A stretch of 64,000 nt of DNA from Paenibacillus tianmuensis (GCF_900100345.1 NZ_FMTT01000003.1:159860-223859); one strand, 5' to 3'. Positions 26,383 through 36,089 are shown, numbered from the stretch's first letter. The notes: a model not told the origin generated them from the sequence alone. Numbers and translations are program-made.

Positions 26383-26397
26383 ATGAAAGCGTTATCT
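26383..26397 (+). promoter_or_regulatory. cre site (CcpA) before the two-component system
   Basis: ATGAAAGCGTTATCT fits the consensus WTGNAANCGNWNNCW at every position. It lies 23 bases before the TTG start of the response regulator and just after a TATATT (26375-26380) that may be the -10 box. This position fits CcpA repression by preferred sugars. Confidence 0.65.
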
Positions 26398-26419
26398 TTA
26401 TTAAAGCGAGGTGGCTCAT

Positions 26420-28021
26420 TTGTTAAAAATGATTATTGTTGATGACGAGAAAAAAACGGTTGAGGGTATTAAGGAATGCTTGGATTGGACAGATTACGGG
26501 ATTGTAATCGCAGGACAAGCAAGGAACGGGAGCGACGGGTTAGACCTGGCCGTTCAAGTAAGGCCCGATATTGTTTTGACAGATATTCGGATGCCTGTCA
26601 TGGATGGCATTGAATTCTCCAGGGAGTTGAGACGGCTTCTTCCGGAAACCAAAATCATTTTTATAACCGGTTATTCGGATCTTGCCTATATGAAGTCAGC
26701 CTTCAAGGAAGGCATCATCGATTATATACTAAAGCCTATAGATATAGACGAGTTGGAAAGTGTCATCAGGAAGACGGCTGAACTTTGCGAAATCGAAAAA
26801 AAGAAAGAGCAGAACCGACAGGAATTGGAAAGCAGGCTTCACGAAAGCATTCCGTTGCTTCGGGACCAGTTTCTTTCCATGCTCATCTTGGGTGAGATCG
26901 GCGAAAAGGATTTGATCGGCGAAAAGATGAGACATCTTGCAATCGATCTTCCAGTCGAAGATACCGGTTATCTTGTTTTTGTTGTCGATGTTGATGACTA
27001 CACTGTGATTTGCTCGGATAAAGAGCCGTTTGAGTTGAAACAACTATCTATGGAAATAATCAGTATTGCCCAGAAAACGATAGATGGCAAGGGAATTATG
27101 GTTCAACTGAACGAAGGTGAGTTAGCTGGCATTATCCCCTCTCGTACTGCGCATGGAGGGGCTATAGCCGAGAGTGCAGGTGAATGGATACAAACGCTCC
27201 AGAACGGTCTGAATCGGGATCTTGATTTAAGCGTTACCATCGGCGTCGGGGAATGGGTGAACAGTGTCGAGAAAATAAGTTTTTCTTATTACAGGGCTGT
27301 GCATGCAATAAATCAAAAGCTGTATCGAGGTAAAAATCATATCATCTATGCCGATAACGTGTCGATCCTTAGTGAAAAGGACGCAACCTTCGGATACAAA
27401 ATCTACGAACAGACTTACGCTGCTTTAAAAGCGGGGGATATGGACAAAGCTCGGCTCCGGATAGAGGATGTATTTGAACATTTGAACCGCTCATGCTCCC
27501 TACAATACGTTCAGAGTGTATGCCTGCAGTTCACTGCTGTTTTTCAACGCATCTATGCTGAATATGCGGACGACAGATCAGAGGATCCCACGTTGGATGT
27601 TTTCGCCATTACCAATGAACTGTTCAGGTTAGAAACGATAGAAGATATGAAGCAGTTTGTGTTGACTCATTGCACAAAAGTATGCAATTATGTCGCCACT
27701 GGTCGTGACGGGCAATCCCAAATTGTTGATTATATAAAAAGCTTGATCGAAGAGAGGTATGCCGAAAATGTAACCATCGAGCTGATAGCCAAGGAAGTAT
27801 TTCTTTCCCCTGCTTATACAAGTCTTCTTTTTAAACAAAAAACGGGGGAAACGATTAACGGCTTCTTGACGCGTGTCAGAATTGAAAAAGCAAAGGAACT
27901 GCTGCGGCAGGGCTCAAGCAAATTGTATGAAATCTGTCTCGACGTTGGTTATTCGGACCCTAAGTACTTCAGCAAGCTGTTTAAGAAGATAACTGGCCTC
28001 AGCCCCTCAGAATATAAATGA
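26420..28021 (+). CDS. YesN-type AraC response regulator
   Basis: This 533-residue response regulator has an N-terminal receiver domain (LKMIIVDDEKKTVEGIKECL, phosphorylation Asp in DIVLTDIRMPVMDGIE, Thr/Lys in FITGYSD and YILKPID). A long middle region follows, and a C-terminal AraC DNA-binding domain completes it (VTIELIAKEVFLSPAYTSLL and the end ICLDVGYSDPKYFSKLFKKI). It starts at TTG 26420 behind GCGAGGTGG. It forms a pair with the sensor kinase 22 bases downstream and precedes a sugar ABC transporter, which it most likely controls. A cre site lies just upstream. Confidence 0.92.
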   Translation: MLKMIIVDDEKKTVEGIKECLDWTDYGIVIAGQARNGSDGLDLAVQVRPDIVLTDIRMPVMDGIEFSRELRRLLPETKIIFITGYSDLAYMKSAFKEGIIDYILKPIDIDELESVIRKTAELCEIEKKKEQNRQELESRLHESIPLLRDQFLSMLILGEIGEKDLIGEKMRHLAIDLPVEDTGYLVFVVDVDDYTVICSDKEPFELKQLSMEIISIAQKTIDGKGIMVQLNEGELAGIIPSRTAHGGAIAESAGEWIQTLQNGLNRDLDLSVTIGVGEWVNSVEKISFSYYRAVHAINQKLYRGKNHIIYADNVSILSEKDATFGYKIYEQTYAALKAGDMDKARLRIEDVFEHLNRSCSLQYVQSVCLQFTAVFQRIYAEYADDRSEDPTLDVFAITNELFRLETIEDMKQFVLTHCTKVCNYVATGRDGQSQIVDYIKSLIEERYAENVTIELIAKEVFLSPAYTSLLFKQKTGETINGFLTRVRIEKAKELLRQGSSKLYEICLDVGYSDPKYFSKLFKKITGLSPSEYK

Positions 28022-28043
28022 TGCTAATGGAGAGATCCGAACA

Positions 28044-29849
28044 ATGAAAATACAGTTATCTTTCTTCAAAAAAAAATACGGCAGTTACAGTCTGCGGACA
28101 AAGATCATCATTTATTTTCTTATTATAAACATGATTGTTATGTCCAGTTTAGGCATAATTTATTATTGGAAATCGACTCAGATCATGCAGGAGGAAAAGG
28201 CAAAAAACATTCAAAACACATTGTCCAGAGTTGCTATCGATGTAGTGAACCTGACGGATAGTATTAGACAAGTATCCGACTCCATCAGCGCGAATCCGAA
28301 TATTCGAGAGTATTTAAGACGACCGGTTACGGACGACGATTTTCAACAAAGTATGGAAGATTTCAGAAAGATCAATGATATTATCCAGTCTTTTCCGTAC
28401 AAGCAAGAAGTTTTTAAAATACGGATTTTTTTCGATACCCCTATCTTCTATTCGAGTAATAAAGTGAATCTGCTTGGTATGGAGCAGGCAGCTTCGGCCC
28501 CTTGGTATAAGGATGTAAATGACCGCAATGGCAAAATTGTCTGGACCAGCACCTATCCATACAAGTTTTATCATGCATGGCAGGAAAATATTATTTCCTG
28601 CGTTCGCGTCCTCAACGATCTCAAGCAGTTGGACAAGCGCCTTGGATATGTCAGCATTGATTTAAAGGAAAGAGATATATTCAAGATATTGGAAGCAACG
28701 GAGGAAGTTGTTAACGGAAGGCTGTTTATCGTTAATGGCAGTGGCGCAATTTTATCCAACCGAGACAGCGCACTAACTGGTAAATCGATATACACGATGA
28801 AAGGATTTGAACATTTGTCGCTGGATGAAAAAAATTTTGTTCGCACGGATGTCATGGGCAAAAACTCATTGGTTCAGGTGAAAAATATTGAATCGTTAGA
28901 TATGAACATCGTCTCGATTATCTCGATGGAAAGCATTTCTGAAAAGAACGTAATTATTATGAAATTCCTGCTCCAATCATTCGCACTCATCCTTCTTGTA
29001 TCCATCCTGCTGGCCGTACTGTTATCAAAAAATGTGACAGGACGGGTTCTTCAATTGATTGAGTATGTGAGGAGGGTGGATATTGAGGACGATGATTATG
29101 AACTCAAGGTAGAGCATAATGACGAACTGAGTAGTCTGATGATTTCTTTCAATAAGATGGTGGCTCGCAACCGTACATTGATCAAAGAAGTGTATCAGGA
29201 AAAAGTAAGCAAAAAAGAAGCGGAATTGAGGGCCCTTCAAGCACAAATCAATCCTCATTTTCTGTACAATACGATGGATACGATCAACTGGATGGCTCTT
29301 AAATATAAAGCTCGGGATATTATGCACATGACTCAATTGCTCAGTAGGTTTTACCGGCTATCCCTCAATGGGGGCAGGGATATTGTCCATATCGAGGATG
29401 AAATCGAACATATCAAAACGTACATCGATATTCAAAAAAACAGATTCGAGGACGACATAGAGGCGTATTTCGATATTTGCCCGGAGCTTTACAGATACAG
29501 CACGATAAAACTTTTACTTCAGCCGATCGTCGAAAATGCAATATTTCACGGTATTCAAAAGAAGCCCGACCAGAAGGGTGTAATCCGCATTATTGGGTTT
29601 AAGGATGATCAAATCATTAAGCTGCGAATTATAGACGATGGCGCCGGTATGGACCGGGAGACGGTCGCCAAATTGGAAGCGGGGCTTATTGAAGCCGACA
29701 ATCATAGTGGCAGCTACGGATTAAAAAACATAACGCAGCGAATCAAGCTTTATTTCGGAGAAGAATATGGCATAAAAATTGACAGTGAACCGGAGAAAGG
29801 CACCTGTGTGGAGCTCTTTTTTCCAGCCGTGATCTACAAGGATTCCTAA
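28044..29849 (+). CDS. YesM-type sensor histidine kinase
   Basis: This 601-residue membrane kinase has a first membrane helix near residues 17-40 (IIIYFLIINMIVMSSLGIIY). An extracellular dCache-like sensor of about 260 residues follows. A second helix near 310-330 (FALILLVSILLAVLLS), a HAMP linker and the HisKA_7TM/His_kinase domain (ALQAQINPHFLYNTMDTINW with the phospho-acceptor histidine) come next. The HATPase domain has LLQPIVENAIFHG and IDDGAGMD. Such kinases sense extracellular oligosaccharides or their binding proteins and phosphorylate a YesN-type regulator, here the gene just upstream. AT-rich compared with the flanking core genes. Confidence 0.93.
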   Translation: MKIQLSFFKKKYGSYSLRTKIIIYFLIINMIVMSSLGIIYYWKSTQIMQEEKAKNIQNTLSRVAIDVVNLTDSIRQVSDSISANPNIREYLRRPVTDDDFQQSMEDFRKINDIIQSFPYKQEVFKIRIFFDTPIFYSSNKVNLLGMEQAASAPWYKDVNDRNGKIVWTSTYPYKFYHAWQENIISCVRVLNDLKQLDKRLGYVSIDLKERDIFKILEATEEVVNGRLFIVNGSGAILSNRDSALTGKSIYTMKGFEHLSLDEKNFVRTDVMGKNSLVQVKNIESLDMNIVSIISMESISEKNVIIMKFLLQSFALILLVSILLAVLLSKNVTGRVLQLIEYVRRVDIEDDDYELKVEHNDELSSLMISFNKMVARNRTLIKEVYQEKVSKKEAELRALQAQINPHFLYNTMDTINWMALKYKARDIMHMTQLLSRFYRLSLNGGRDIVHIEDEIEHIKTYIDIQKNRFEDDIEAYFDICPELYRYSTIKLLLQPIVENAIFHGIQKKPDQKGVIRIIGFKDDQIIKLRIIDDGAGMDRETVAKLEAGLIEADNHSGSYGLKNITQRIKLYFGEEYGIKIDSEPEKGTCVELFFPAVIYKDS

Positions 29850-30094
29850 TGTTCTGTTTTTTAGTAGAAATACAGTAAGATAAGACACCTTAACCATCCA
29901 ATTACCTACCTCACGCCTGACCAAAACTTCATACAATAGAAATATCCCGCATGACAAGTCATTTAAAGACTTAACTATGGGGGAAACAACAGAGGAGGCA
30001 TGCTGGTGAAAAAGCAAAAAACGTTATGATGATTTGAAAGTGCTTTTTTTGGTATAAAATGAAATCATTGAATGGATAGCAGGGGAGAAATGCA

Positions 30095-30961
30095 ATGTTA
30101 AAAAAATCTGTCAATTTTTATTTTCGAATCCCGGTTTGGGTCTATATGCTACTTGTAGCAGGTTTTCCAATTCTGTATACCGTTAATTTGAGCTTTCGCA
30201 AGTTCAGCTTCGCTTTGCCGGGATATGAGGGCCAGTTTATCGGATTGGACAATTATACAAGGGCATTGCTTGATTCCAACTTCTGGGGCTCGCTGGGCGT
30301 TACATTCACGATCATCCTGTTTGTCATTCCCGCACAGTTGGTTGCCGGCTTTTTCATTGCCGGGCTGCTTGCCAAAAATTTGAGGGGTACCAAAATATTT
30401 TCTTCGTTTATTTTTCTTCCCATGACCATTGCGCCCATTGTAGTCGGACTAATTGGGAGATTGCTGCTCATTGATAGATTCGGTTTGGTCTCATGGTATT
30501 TGGAGTATATAGGCTTCGATCTTGGAGGCTCTATTCTGGGCCAGCGCATAACTGCACTTGCCTCCATCATAATATTGGATATTTGGCATTGGACACCATA
30601 TGTCACTTTGCTGCTGTTAGCCGGTTTGCAATCGCTTCCAGTGGAGCCGTATGAAGCGATTGAATTGGAAGGCGCCTCCAAACTGCAAACGGTTTGGTAC
30701 GTAACCTTGCCTTTACTGAGACCGATTCTAGTTACCGCCGTGCTGTTCCGTTCCATTGATTTGTTCCGTATATTCGATGAAATATTGGTGCTTACGGGGG
30801 GAGGTCCTGGTTCCAGTACGGAGTCAGTCGAAATGCTTACCTACAAAGTAAATTTCCATAATTGGGATATGGGGTACGGAGCCAGCATCGGCGTAATTAC
30901 CTTGATTATGGTGTTGCTTATGAGCTTATTATCTCTGAAAGTAACAAGAAAAGAGACCTAG
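30095..30961 (+). CDS. Sugar ABC transporter permease (UgpA/LacF type)
   Basis: This 288-residue permease has six membrane helices and the carbohydrate ABC (MalF/UgpA) pattern. An N-terminal IPVWVYMLLVAGFPILYTVN leads on, and the EAA loop is EPYEAIELEGASKLQTVWYV followed by TLPLLRPILVTAVLF. TGGGPGSSTE near the C-terminus is a family hallmark. It forms the channel with the next gene, and the binding lipoprotein is encoded two genes downstream. No ATPase is encoded here, so an MsmX-like shared ATPase is expected. The gap before it (29850-30094) has a possible hairpin AAAAAGC/GCTTTTT (30009-30050). Confidence 0.92.
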   Translation: MLKKSVNFYFRIPVWVYMLLVAGFPILYTVNLSFRKFSFALPGYEGQFIGLDNYTRALLDSNFWGSLGVTFTIILFVIPAQLVAGFFIAGLLAKNLRGTKIFSSFIFLPMTIAPIVVGLIGRLLLIDRFGLVSWYLEYIGFDLGGSILGQRITALASIIILDIWHWTPYVTLLLLAGLQSLPVEPYEAIELEGASKLQTVWYVTLPLLRPILVTAVLFRSIDLFRIFDEILVLTGGGPGSSTESVEMLTYKVNFHNWDMGYGASIGVITLIMVLLMSLLSLKVTRKET

Positions 30962-30978
30962 CGGAGGGATTTCACGAA

Positions 30979-31803
30979 ATGCGGCAAATCCGAACAAGAG
31001 AAGTGTTCATGACCTATACCGTCCTAGGCGTTTTATCTATTATGGCGCTATTCCCTTATTTGTGGATGCTACTCGGCTCGTTGAAGGGCAGACTGGACCT
31101 TTTCTCCATTCCCCCAAAAATAGTATTCAGCCCTACGACAGTCAACTATACAGAAGCGTTTGTTCACAAGTCCTTCCTACAGAACTTGTTGAACAGTGTG
31201 AAACTGGCTGTCACTTCCACGGGGATAGCGATCTTAATCGGTGTGCCAGGAGCTTATGCTTTATCGCGTTCCAAAGCAAGGGGGGACGGGCTGTTACTTA
31301 TGATGGCATTGCTTACCCGAATGGTTCCCCCTGTCGTAATCGCGATTCCTTTCTATGTGTTAATGGTAAAGCTGAAGTTGATGAATACTATGACGGGTGC
31401 AGTGCTTGCCCACTCTATATTGACCATTCCACTAATGGTATGGATGATGAAAAGTTTTTTTGACACCGTTCCCAAAGAAATTGAAGAAGCGGCCGCAGTA
31501 GACGGTTGTACAAACATAGCGGTTTTTTTCAGAATCGTGATGCCGCTTGTGCTCGGAGGACTTAGCGCATCCTCCATCCTGTGTATTATAACCTCATGGA
31601 ATGAATATTTGTTAGCCAGCGTGTTAACAGGAAAAAGTACCGCCACATTGCCAGTCGCAATTCCAGGCCTAATCAGCTCGAATGGTACGTTATGGGGGGA
31701 AATATGCGCTGTCGGAACCGTGGTTTCAGTACCGATCGCGATATTTACGCTCGCCGTTCAACGCCATTTGGTAAAAGGAATGACTATGGGGGCTGTGAAA
31801 TAA
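30979..31803 (+). CDS. Sugar ABC transporter permease (UgpE/LacG type)
   Basis: This 274-residue second permease starts at ATG 30979 behind GCGGAGGGATTTCACGA. Typical stretches are YLWMLLGSLKGRLDLFSIPP, NSVKLAVTSTGIAILIGVPG, PFYVLMVKLKLMNTMTG and the EAA loop PKEIEEAAAVDGCTNIAVFF. The first gene's stop is 16 bases upstream, and the binding lipoprotein follows after 44 bases. Together the three genes encode the membrane and external parts of a carbohydrate importer. Confidence 0.92.
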   Translation: MRQIRTREVFMTYTVLGVLSIMALFPYLWMLLGSLKGRLDLFSIPPKIVFSPTTVNYTEAFVHKSFLQNLLNSVKLAVTSTGIAILIGVPGAYALSRSKARGDGLLLMMALLTRMVPPVVIAIPFYVLMVKLKLMNTMTGAVLAHSILTIPLMVWMMKSFFDTVPKEIEEAAAVDGCTNIAVFFRIVMPLVLGGLSASSILCIITSWNEYLLASVLTGKSTATLPVAIPGLISSNGTLWGEICAVGTVVSVPIAIFTLAVQRHLVKGMTMGAVK

Positions 31804-31847
31804 CAACCAACTGTCATGATAACGAATCCAGTCAAGGAGGAAAATAG

Positions 31848-33200
31848 ATGAAGCTTAGAAGCAAATTACTTGCAGTTTCATTGGTTTCCATATTTACGCT
31901 CACCTCAGTCGGTTGTACTCAGCAGGCGACAGAGAATCAGAACAAAGCGCCCGATACGACGATTCGGTTTGTTGCTGAGGCCTCGGGCTTAACGGACGCA
32001 TTGGAGAGTCTGGTTCCCGAGTTTACTCAAAAAACGGGCATCAAGGTAGAGTTTGAAAAGCTTCCATACGAAATGGTCGTGCAGAAAACGATGCTAGACT
32101 TTACTTCCGGCACGGGATCGTACGATGCAGTATCATTACCCTATGAATATTTGGGGCGGTTGGTCGATAAGGGGTATGTCAAGTCAATCGATGAATATTT
32201 GAACGACAAGACTTTAACACCAGATGATTTTGATGTGAAAGACATTATTCCTGCAATGTGGAATGGAAGCGCTAACTGGAAAGGCAAGATGTACGGGTTT
32301 CCATCTAATCCTACGATTACGTTCATGTGGTACCGTAAAGACTTGTTGGAGAACTCGTCCGAGAAAGAAGCGTTTCTCAAACGCTTCGGGTATGAGTTAA
32401 GTGTGCCTAAGACGCCACAACAAATGAAGGATATGGCTCAATTTTTTACCCGCAAGAAAGGCGAAACTTTGGCGGGCAAGGTACTGGACCACAATTTCTA
32501 CGGGATGTCGATTATGGCCAAAAGGCACTCGGCACTCTCAGCGGATTGGCTCAGCTGGGCATGGGCATATGGTGGCGGTATATTTGATAAAGGTTATGAA
32601 AGTGGAAAAATTGTGATGAATTCCGATAAAAACATGGAGGCGCTCAACTATTATGTGTCCTTATTCGATTATGCCGTACCAGGCAGTGTGGATTACACCT
32701 GGGATGAAGTGACGACAGCGATGCAGCAGGATTTAACCTTCGCTGCCATTAACTATAACGATCAAATTCCAGGCCTGCTCGACGAATCCAAGTCCAAAGT
32801 AGCCGGAAAAATGGGATATGCTCTACAACCGGCGAATGATCGTCCAACAGCCAATTATGGCTCGTGGACCTACATGATTCCGGCCAATTCCAAACATCCG
32901 AAGGAGGCCTACCAGTTCTTCGAATGGGCGTTATCCAAGGAGACGCAGAAAAAATGGACGTTGCTCGGAGGGATTCCAGCTAGAGAATCCGTCTTTAAAG
33001 ATCCAGAAATCAGCAAGATCGAATACATGCCAATGACGCTTGAAGCTCTTAAAATAAGCGATTTGCGTCCCAGAATCTCGGAATGGGGAGAAATGGATTC
33101 GGCCATGTCGGAGGAGCTTCATAAAGCCGTAACGAAACAAGCCAGCCCTAAGGATACATTGGATAAATTACAAGCAAAGTTTGAGAGTATAATAAAATAG
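31848..33200 (+). CDS. Sugar-binding lipoprotein of ABC transporter
   Basis: This 450-residue family 1 solute-binding protein has a lipoprotein signal peptide (MKLRSKLLAVSLVSIFTLTS, then VGC as lipobox). The mature part has LTDALESLVPEFTQKTGIKV, EKLPYEMVVQKTMLDFTSGT, ending with AYQFFEWALSKETQKKWTLL. These are hallmarks of the carbohydrate uptake-1 family. ATG 31848 follows AAGGAGGAAAATAG. The bound sugar or polyol is not identifiable. It may also signal to the YesM-type kinase upstream. Confidence 0.92.
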   Translation: MKLRSKLLAVSLVSIFTLTSVGCTQQATENQNKAPDTTIRFVAEASGLTDALESLVPEFTQKTGIKVEFEKLPYEMVVQKTMLDFTSGTGSYDAVSLPYEYLGRLVDKGYVKSIDEYLNDKTLTPDDFDVKDIIPAMWNGSANWKGKMYGFPSNPTITFMWYRKDLLENSSEKEAFLKRFGYELSVPKTPQQMKDMAQFFTRKKGETLAGKVLDHNFYGMSIMAKRHSALSADWLSWAWAYGGGIFDKGYESGKIVMNSDKNMEALNYYVSLFDYAVPGSVDYTWDEVTTAMQQDLTFAAINYNDQIPGLLDESKSKVAGKMGYALQPANDRPTANYGSWTYMIPANSKHPKEAYQFFEWALSKETQKKWTLLGGIPARESVFKDPEISKIEYMPMTLEALKISDLRPRISEWGEMDSAMSEELHKAVTKQASPKDTLDKLQAKFESIIK

Positions 33201-33227
33201 CAGTCCGGTCATTGCCGCACAAGAAAA

Positions 33228-33262
33228 TGAGGCCACGGGAGTAAATACTCCCGATGGCCTCA
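33228..33262. terminator. Terminator between converging sugar-transport and kinase genes
   Basis: TGAGGCCA-CGGGAGTA-AA-TACTCCCG-ATGGCCTCA is a 16-base-pair stem. On the minus strand it is followed by TTTTC, so it best stops the FGGY kinase transcript. It may also end the ABC transporter operon. Confidence 0.8.
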
Positions 33263-33280
33263 AACTTATTATAAAACCTC

Positions 33281-34780
33281 TTAAAAATCCCTCATTCTTT
33301 CATTTGCATTCAACTCATATACATCTTTCAGAGAACGATACAAGGCAGTGAAAACAGCATAGGTTTTATCATACTCCATACGTTCAGCAGGTTCATATCT
33401 CTTCTTCATTACGACACAATGATCCACAGCATCTTTGAATGTCGGGAAAAACCCTTCCGAAACGGCGCCAATCATGGCAGCGCCGTAGCAAGGCGCCTCT
33501 TCGTTTTCTGGAAGTTCAATTACCTGCTTTGTGATATCTGACTTCAGTTGGGTCCACAAAGGCGATTTTGCTCCGCCGCCGGTGGAAATGATTTTATTTA
33601 TCTTGACTCCGGAATCACGCATATAGTCCAGATTCTTTTTCAGCAGACAGGCAACACCCTGCATAATAGCCAGAGCGAAATCGTATTTATCATGTGAAGC
33701 ATGGATACCGAAGAAAACGCCGGAAGCATTTTCATTGAAGTCAGGAGCGTTTACTCCTGTCAAGTATGGCAAAAATACAGGCGGTATACGATGGGTTCGC
33801 CGCATAAGGGTCTCATTTATATCTGTAAATGAAACATCTTCTAAAAACTGATTCTTGTACCATTCCAAGCTAAATCCGCCACTCTCGCATACCGGTAACA
33901 GGACGTAGGTATCCGGGAAAGGTCCGCAATTCAGCGGAATCCGGCCTTCACTGAAAAGAGGAGCGTTTACCAGAGTAGCGATAGATAAAACGGTTCCCGC
34001 AGATTCGCTGATGATACCTTCTTTGATGTTTCCGGTTCCAATCATGCCGGCAAAATGATCCAATGTTCCTACATTGATCTTCGTATCATAAGTCAACCCG
34101 ATTTCGGAATCAATCCATTCCAATAAAAGTGTCCCGGCAATACTGCAGGAAGGAAGTACTTCAGGCAACTGCTCTGTTTTTACGCCGCAGTAATTGAGGA
34201 TATCTTCCCAGTAGCATTTCTCTGTGATGTTAAAATAATGAGAAAAGCTATAGATAGAGTAATCTCCGGCTATGCGGCCGCATAATCGATAGATGATATA
34301 ATCTTTCAGCAATAGATAATGAGCAGTCTGATTAAATATATCGGGTTTATTCCGGTTCATCCAAAGCATCTTTGTAATCGGCCATGTTGGGATTAATTCG
34401 GGCTGGCCTGTAATGCGGTAGCACAGCTCAGAATCAAATACAGAAGATAATTCTTCACATTCTTTGCGGGAGCGCATATCCAACCAGGAGATTGCGGGAT
34501 GTACGGGTGTTTTGTTTTCGTCCAGTAAAATAAGAGATTCTGCCTGCCCGGTCAGGACAATCTGGATGACATCTTCGTTGTTTGAAGTTTTTCCGATTGC
34601 AGCCGTTTTGCAGATCATTTCTTGAATGCATGTGAAGTACTGCTCAGGGTCAAATTCTACAAAATCGCCGCTGCGGTTATAATGTACGGTTTCTGAAAGT
34701 GTAGTAAGCGGATTCAAATGCTTGTCGTATACAGAAACTTTGATATTCGTCGTACCCAAATCGATAGATATGATATTCAT
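33281..34780 (-). CDS. FGGY-family carbohydrate/polyol kinase
   Basis: This 499-residue FGGY kinase has phosphate-1 motif ISIDLGTTNIKVSVYD, substrate-side WLDMRSRKECEEL, LDHFAGMIGTGNIKEGIISE with ESAGTVLSIATL (phosphate 2) and STGGGAKSPLWTQLKSDI (adenosine motif). The family phosphorylates pentoses, polyols and tetritols, among others. It follows the LacI regulator after 3 bases with a ribosome binding site CAGGAGGAACTAA. Together with the divergent EryC-like and TIM-family isomerases, it could be the kinase of a tetritol or related polyol pathway; the actual substrate is not determined. Confidence 0.9.
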   Translation of the reverse strand: MNIISIDLGTTNIKVSVYDKHLNPLTTLSETVHYNRSGDFVEFDPEQYFTCIQEMICKTAAIGKTSNNEDVIQIVLTGQAESLILLDENKTPVHPAISWLDMRSRKECEELSSVFDSELCYRITGQPELIPTWPITKMLWMNRNKPDIFNQTAHYLLLKDYIIYRLCGRIAGDYSIYSFSHYFNITEKCYWEDILNYCGVKTEQLPEVLPSCSIAGTLLLEWIDSEIGLTYDTKINVGTLDHFAGMIGTGNIKEGIISESAGTVLSIATLVNAPLFSEGRIPLNCGPFPDTYVLLPVCESGGFSLEWYKNQFLEDVSFTDINETLMRRTHRIPPVFLPYLTGVNAPDFNENASGVFFGIHASHDKYDFALAIMQGVACLLKKNLDYMRDSGVKINKIISTGGGAKSPLWTQLKSDITKQVIELPENEEAPCYGAAMIGAVSEGFFPTFKDAVDHCVVMKKRYEPAERMEYDKTYAVFTALYRSLKDVYELNANERMRDF

Positions 34781-34783
34781 ATT

Positions 34784-35836
34784 TTAGTTCCTCCTGTTTC
34801 TTCTAAACAAATTGCATACAGAATCTCTGGGAATCAGGATTGGGTCAGAAGAAAAAAAGCGTGTTTCAGTACGTCCTTCCAATAACGCTGATTGTAAAAT
34901 ACTGATGTAGTTCTCTGCCATTTTTTCTTTGGGCAGGTGTATGGTGGTCAGAGGAGGCATGGAAAAAGCTGAAAGAGGATTATCATCGAATCCAATAACA
35001 CTTATATCTTCCGGAATTTTAAAATTGTACTGCATAGCAGCTTTGTATACTCCGTAAGCCAGAGTATCATCAAAGGTCAGTACACCTGTAAAGGGAATAC
35101 TGAATGCATTTGTGTCATAATCCCATAATTTCTGCATGGTCTGAAAGCCGTTTGTGATGGATGAATGTGTTGTTTTAACCATATCTCTGTTAAACGGAAC
35201 ATTATATTCGCTGTAAGCCCGTTCGATCCCTAATACAAACTGTTCACTCGTGGGAAAGGATAAGGGCTCTGTGATAACTAAACAATCCCGATGTCCATTT
35301 GACAGCATGGCACAAGCAGCAAGATATCCGCCATGCGCATAATCAACATGAACATGGTGACAATTCATGGTCTCGTAGCGAACGCCCTGAAGGATTAGTC
35401 GATTGGACATCTCTGATAACAGCTGTAAATTATTTGGGTTCATGGATGTCGGTTCGAGAATAATAAAATCCGGCTGCCTGGAAAGAACAGTCAATATATT
35501 GGCGCGTTCAATTTTTTCACTGAACTGTGAATCAAAAATCATTGTGGTATATCCATGATCAGCCATCTTGATCGAAATGGTGCGGAAAATATAGGTAAGT
35601 ACAGGATTTTCGATATCATTAAAAATGATTGCAATGGTTTTGGTAGAATTGCTTCGCAGGCCTTTGGCAAGTGAATTAGGGGTATAGCCCATTTCATTTG
35701 CTTTATCTAAAACCATCTTTCGGGTCTCTTCTTTAATGGCAGGGTTGTTGTTCAATGCTTTCGATACAGTTGAAAATGAGATGTTCAATTCCTTTGCAAT
35801 GGTTTTAATAGTAATAGGTTTGTTTGTATCTGTCAT
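34784..35836 (-). CDS. LacI-family transcriptional regulator
   Basis: This 350-residue LacI repressor has the N-terminal helix-turn-helix ITIKTIAKELNISFSTVSKALN and the hinge GYTPNSLAKGLRS, with a periplasmic-binding-like effector domain from residue 66 (TKTIAIIFNDIENPVLTYI). It is divergent from the isomerase/SDR operon and precedes the FGGY kinase. Several operator-like palindromes with the core TTACAA-CG-TTGTAA lie in the intergenic region. It is therefore likely to repress both its own operon and the divergent one, and to be released by a sugar or polyol phosphate. Its base composition is AT-rich relative to the core genes. Confidence 0.92.
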   Translation of the reverse strand: MTDTNKPITIKTIAKELNISFSTVSKALNNNPAIKEETRKMVLDKANEMGYTPNSLAKGLRSNSTKTIAIIFNDIENPVLTYIFRTISIKMADHGYTTMIFDSQFSEKIERANILTVLSRQPDFIILEPTSMNPNNLQLLSEMSNRLILQGVRYETMNCHHVHVDYAHGGYLAACAMLSNGHRDCLVITEPLSFPTSEQFVLGIERAYSEYNVPFNRDMVKTTHSSITNGFQTMQKLWDYDTNAFSIPFTGVLTFDDTLAYGVYKAAMQYNFKIPEDISVIGFDDNPLSAFSMPPLTTIHLPKEKMAENYISILQSALLEGRTETRFFSSDPILIPRDSVCNLFRRNRRN

Positions 35837-35917
35837 TGCTGGATACTCCTTTCTTTAATGAGGAGCAATTACGCAGAAGTTTGTGAGGATAAATATTTAG
35901 AACAGAGTACAATATAT

Positions 35918-35932
35918 TTACAACGTTGTCAA
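35918..35932. promoter_or_regulatory. LacI-type operator O1 (overlaps minus-strand -35)
   Basis: TTACAACGTTGTCAA contains the perfect palindrome ACAACGTTGT. The same bases read TTGACA on the minus strand (35932-35927), the probable -35 box for the lacI gene, implying autorepression. Confidence 0.6.
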
Positions 35933-35970
35933 TATGCTGCGAGAGATTAAAAATGAGTTCGACAGAGTGA

Positions 35971-35999
35971 TTGACAAAACGGATAAAAGCTAATATGAT
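35971..35999 (+). promoter_or_regulatory. Sigma-A promoter of the isomerase/YjbQ/SDR operon
   Basis: TTGACA (35971-35976) and TATGAT (35994-35999) with 17-base spacing. A LacI-type operator begins directly after the -10 box. Confidence 0.8.
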
Positions 36000-36001
36000 C
36001 A

Positions 36002-36017
36002 TTACAACGTTTGAAAA
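36002..36017. promoter_or_regulatory. LacI-type operator O2
   Basis: TTACAACGTTTGAAAA, an imperfect copy of the same palindrome, lies at the presumed transcription start of the operon. Confidence 0.6.
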
Positions 36018-36032
36018 CAAACAAAAGACAGT

Positions 36033-36047
36033 TTGTAAGCGGTACAT
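36033..36047 (+). promoter_or_regulatory. cre-like site (CcpA)
   Basis: TTGTAAGCGGTACAT differs from WTGNAANCGNWNNCW at one position. It lies in the leader of the operon and is kept in the degenerate copy at 40556-40570. Confidence 0.5.
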
Positions 36048-36062
36048 TTTTTTGATAAAAAA

Positions 36063-36076
36063 TTACAAGGTTGTAA
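36063..36076. promoter_or_regulatory. LacI-type operator O3
   Basis: TTACAAGGTTGTAA is a perfect six-base palindrome directly before the ribosome binding site AAAGGAGG of the isomerase gene. The sequence is preserved in the degenerate copy near 40594. Confidence 0.55.
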
Positions 36077-36089
36077 AAGGAGGTTCAAA

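Noticed and set aside
30034..30048. Possible cre site TTGAAAGTGCTTTTT before the sugar permease genes
   Set aside because: The central CG is TG and the later C is also missing. The stretch can be explained by a hairpin AAAAAGC/GCTTTTT, so I do not call it.
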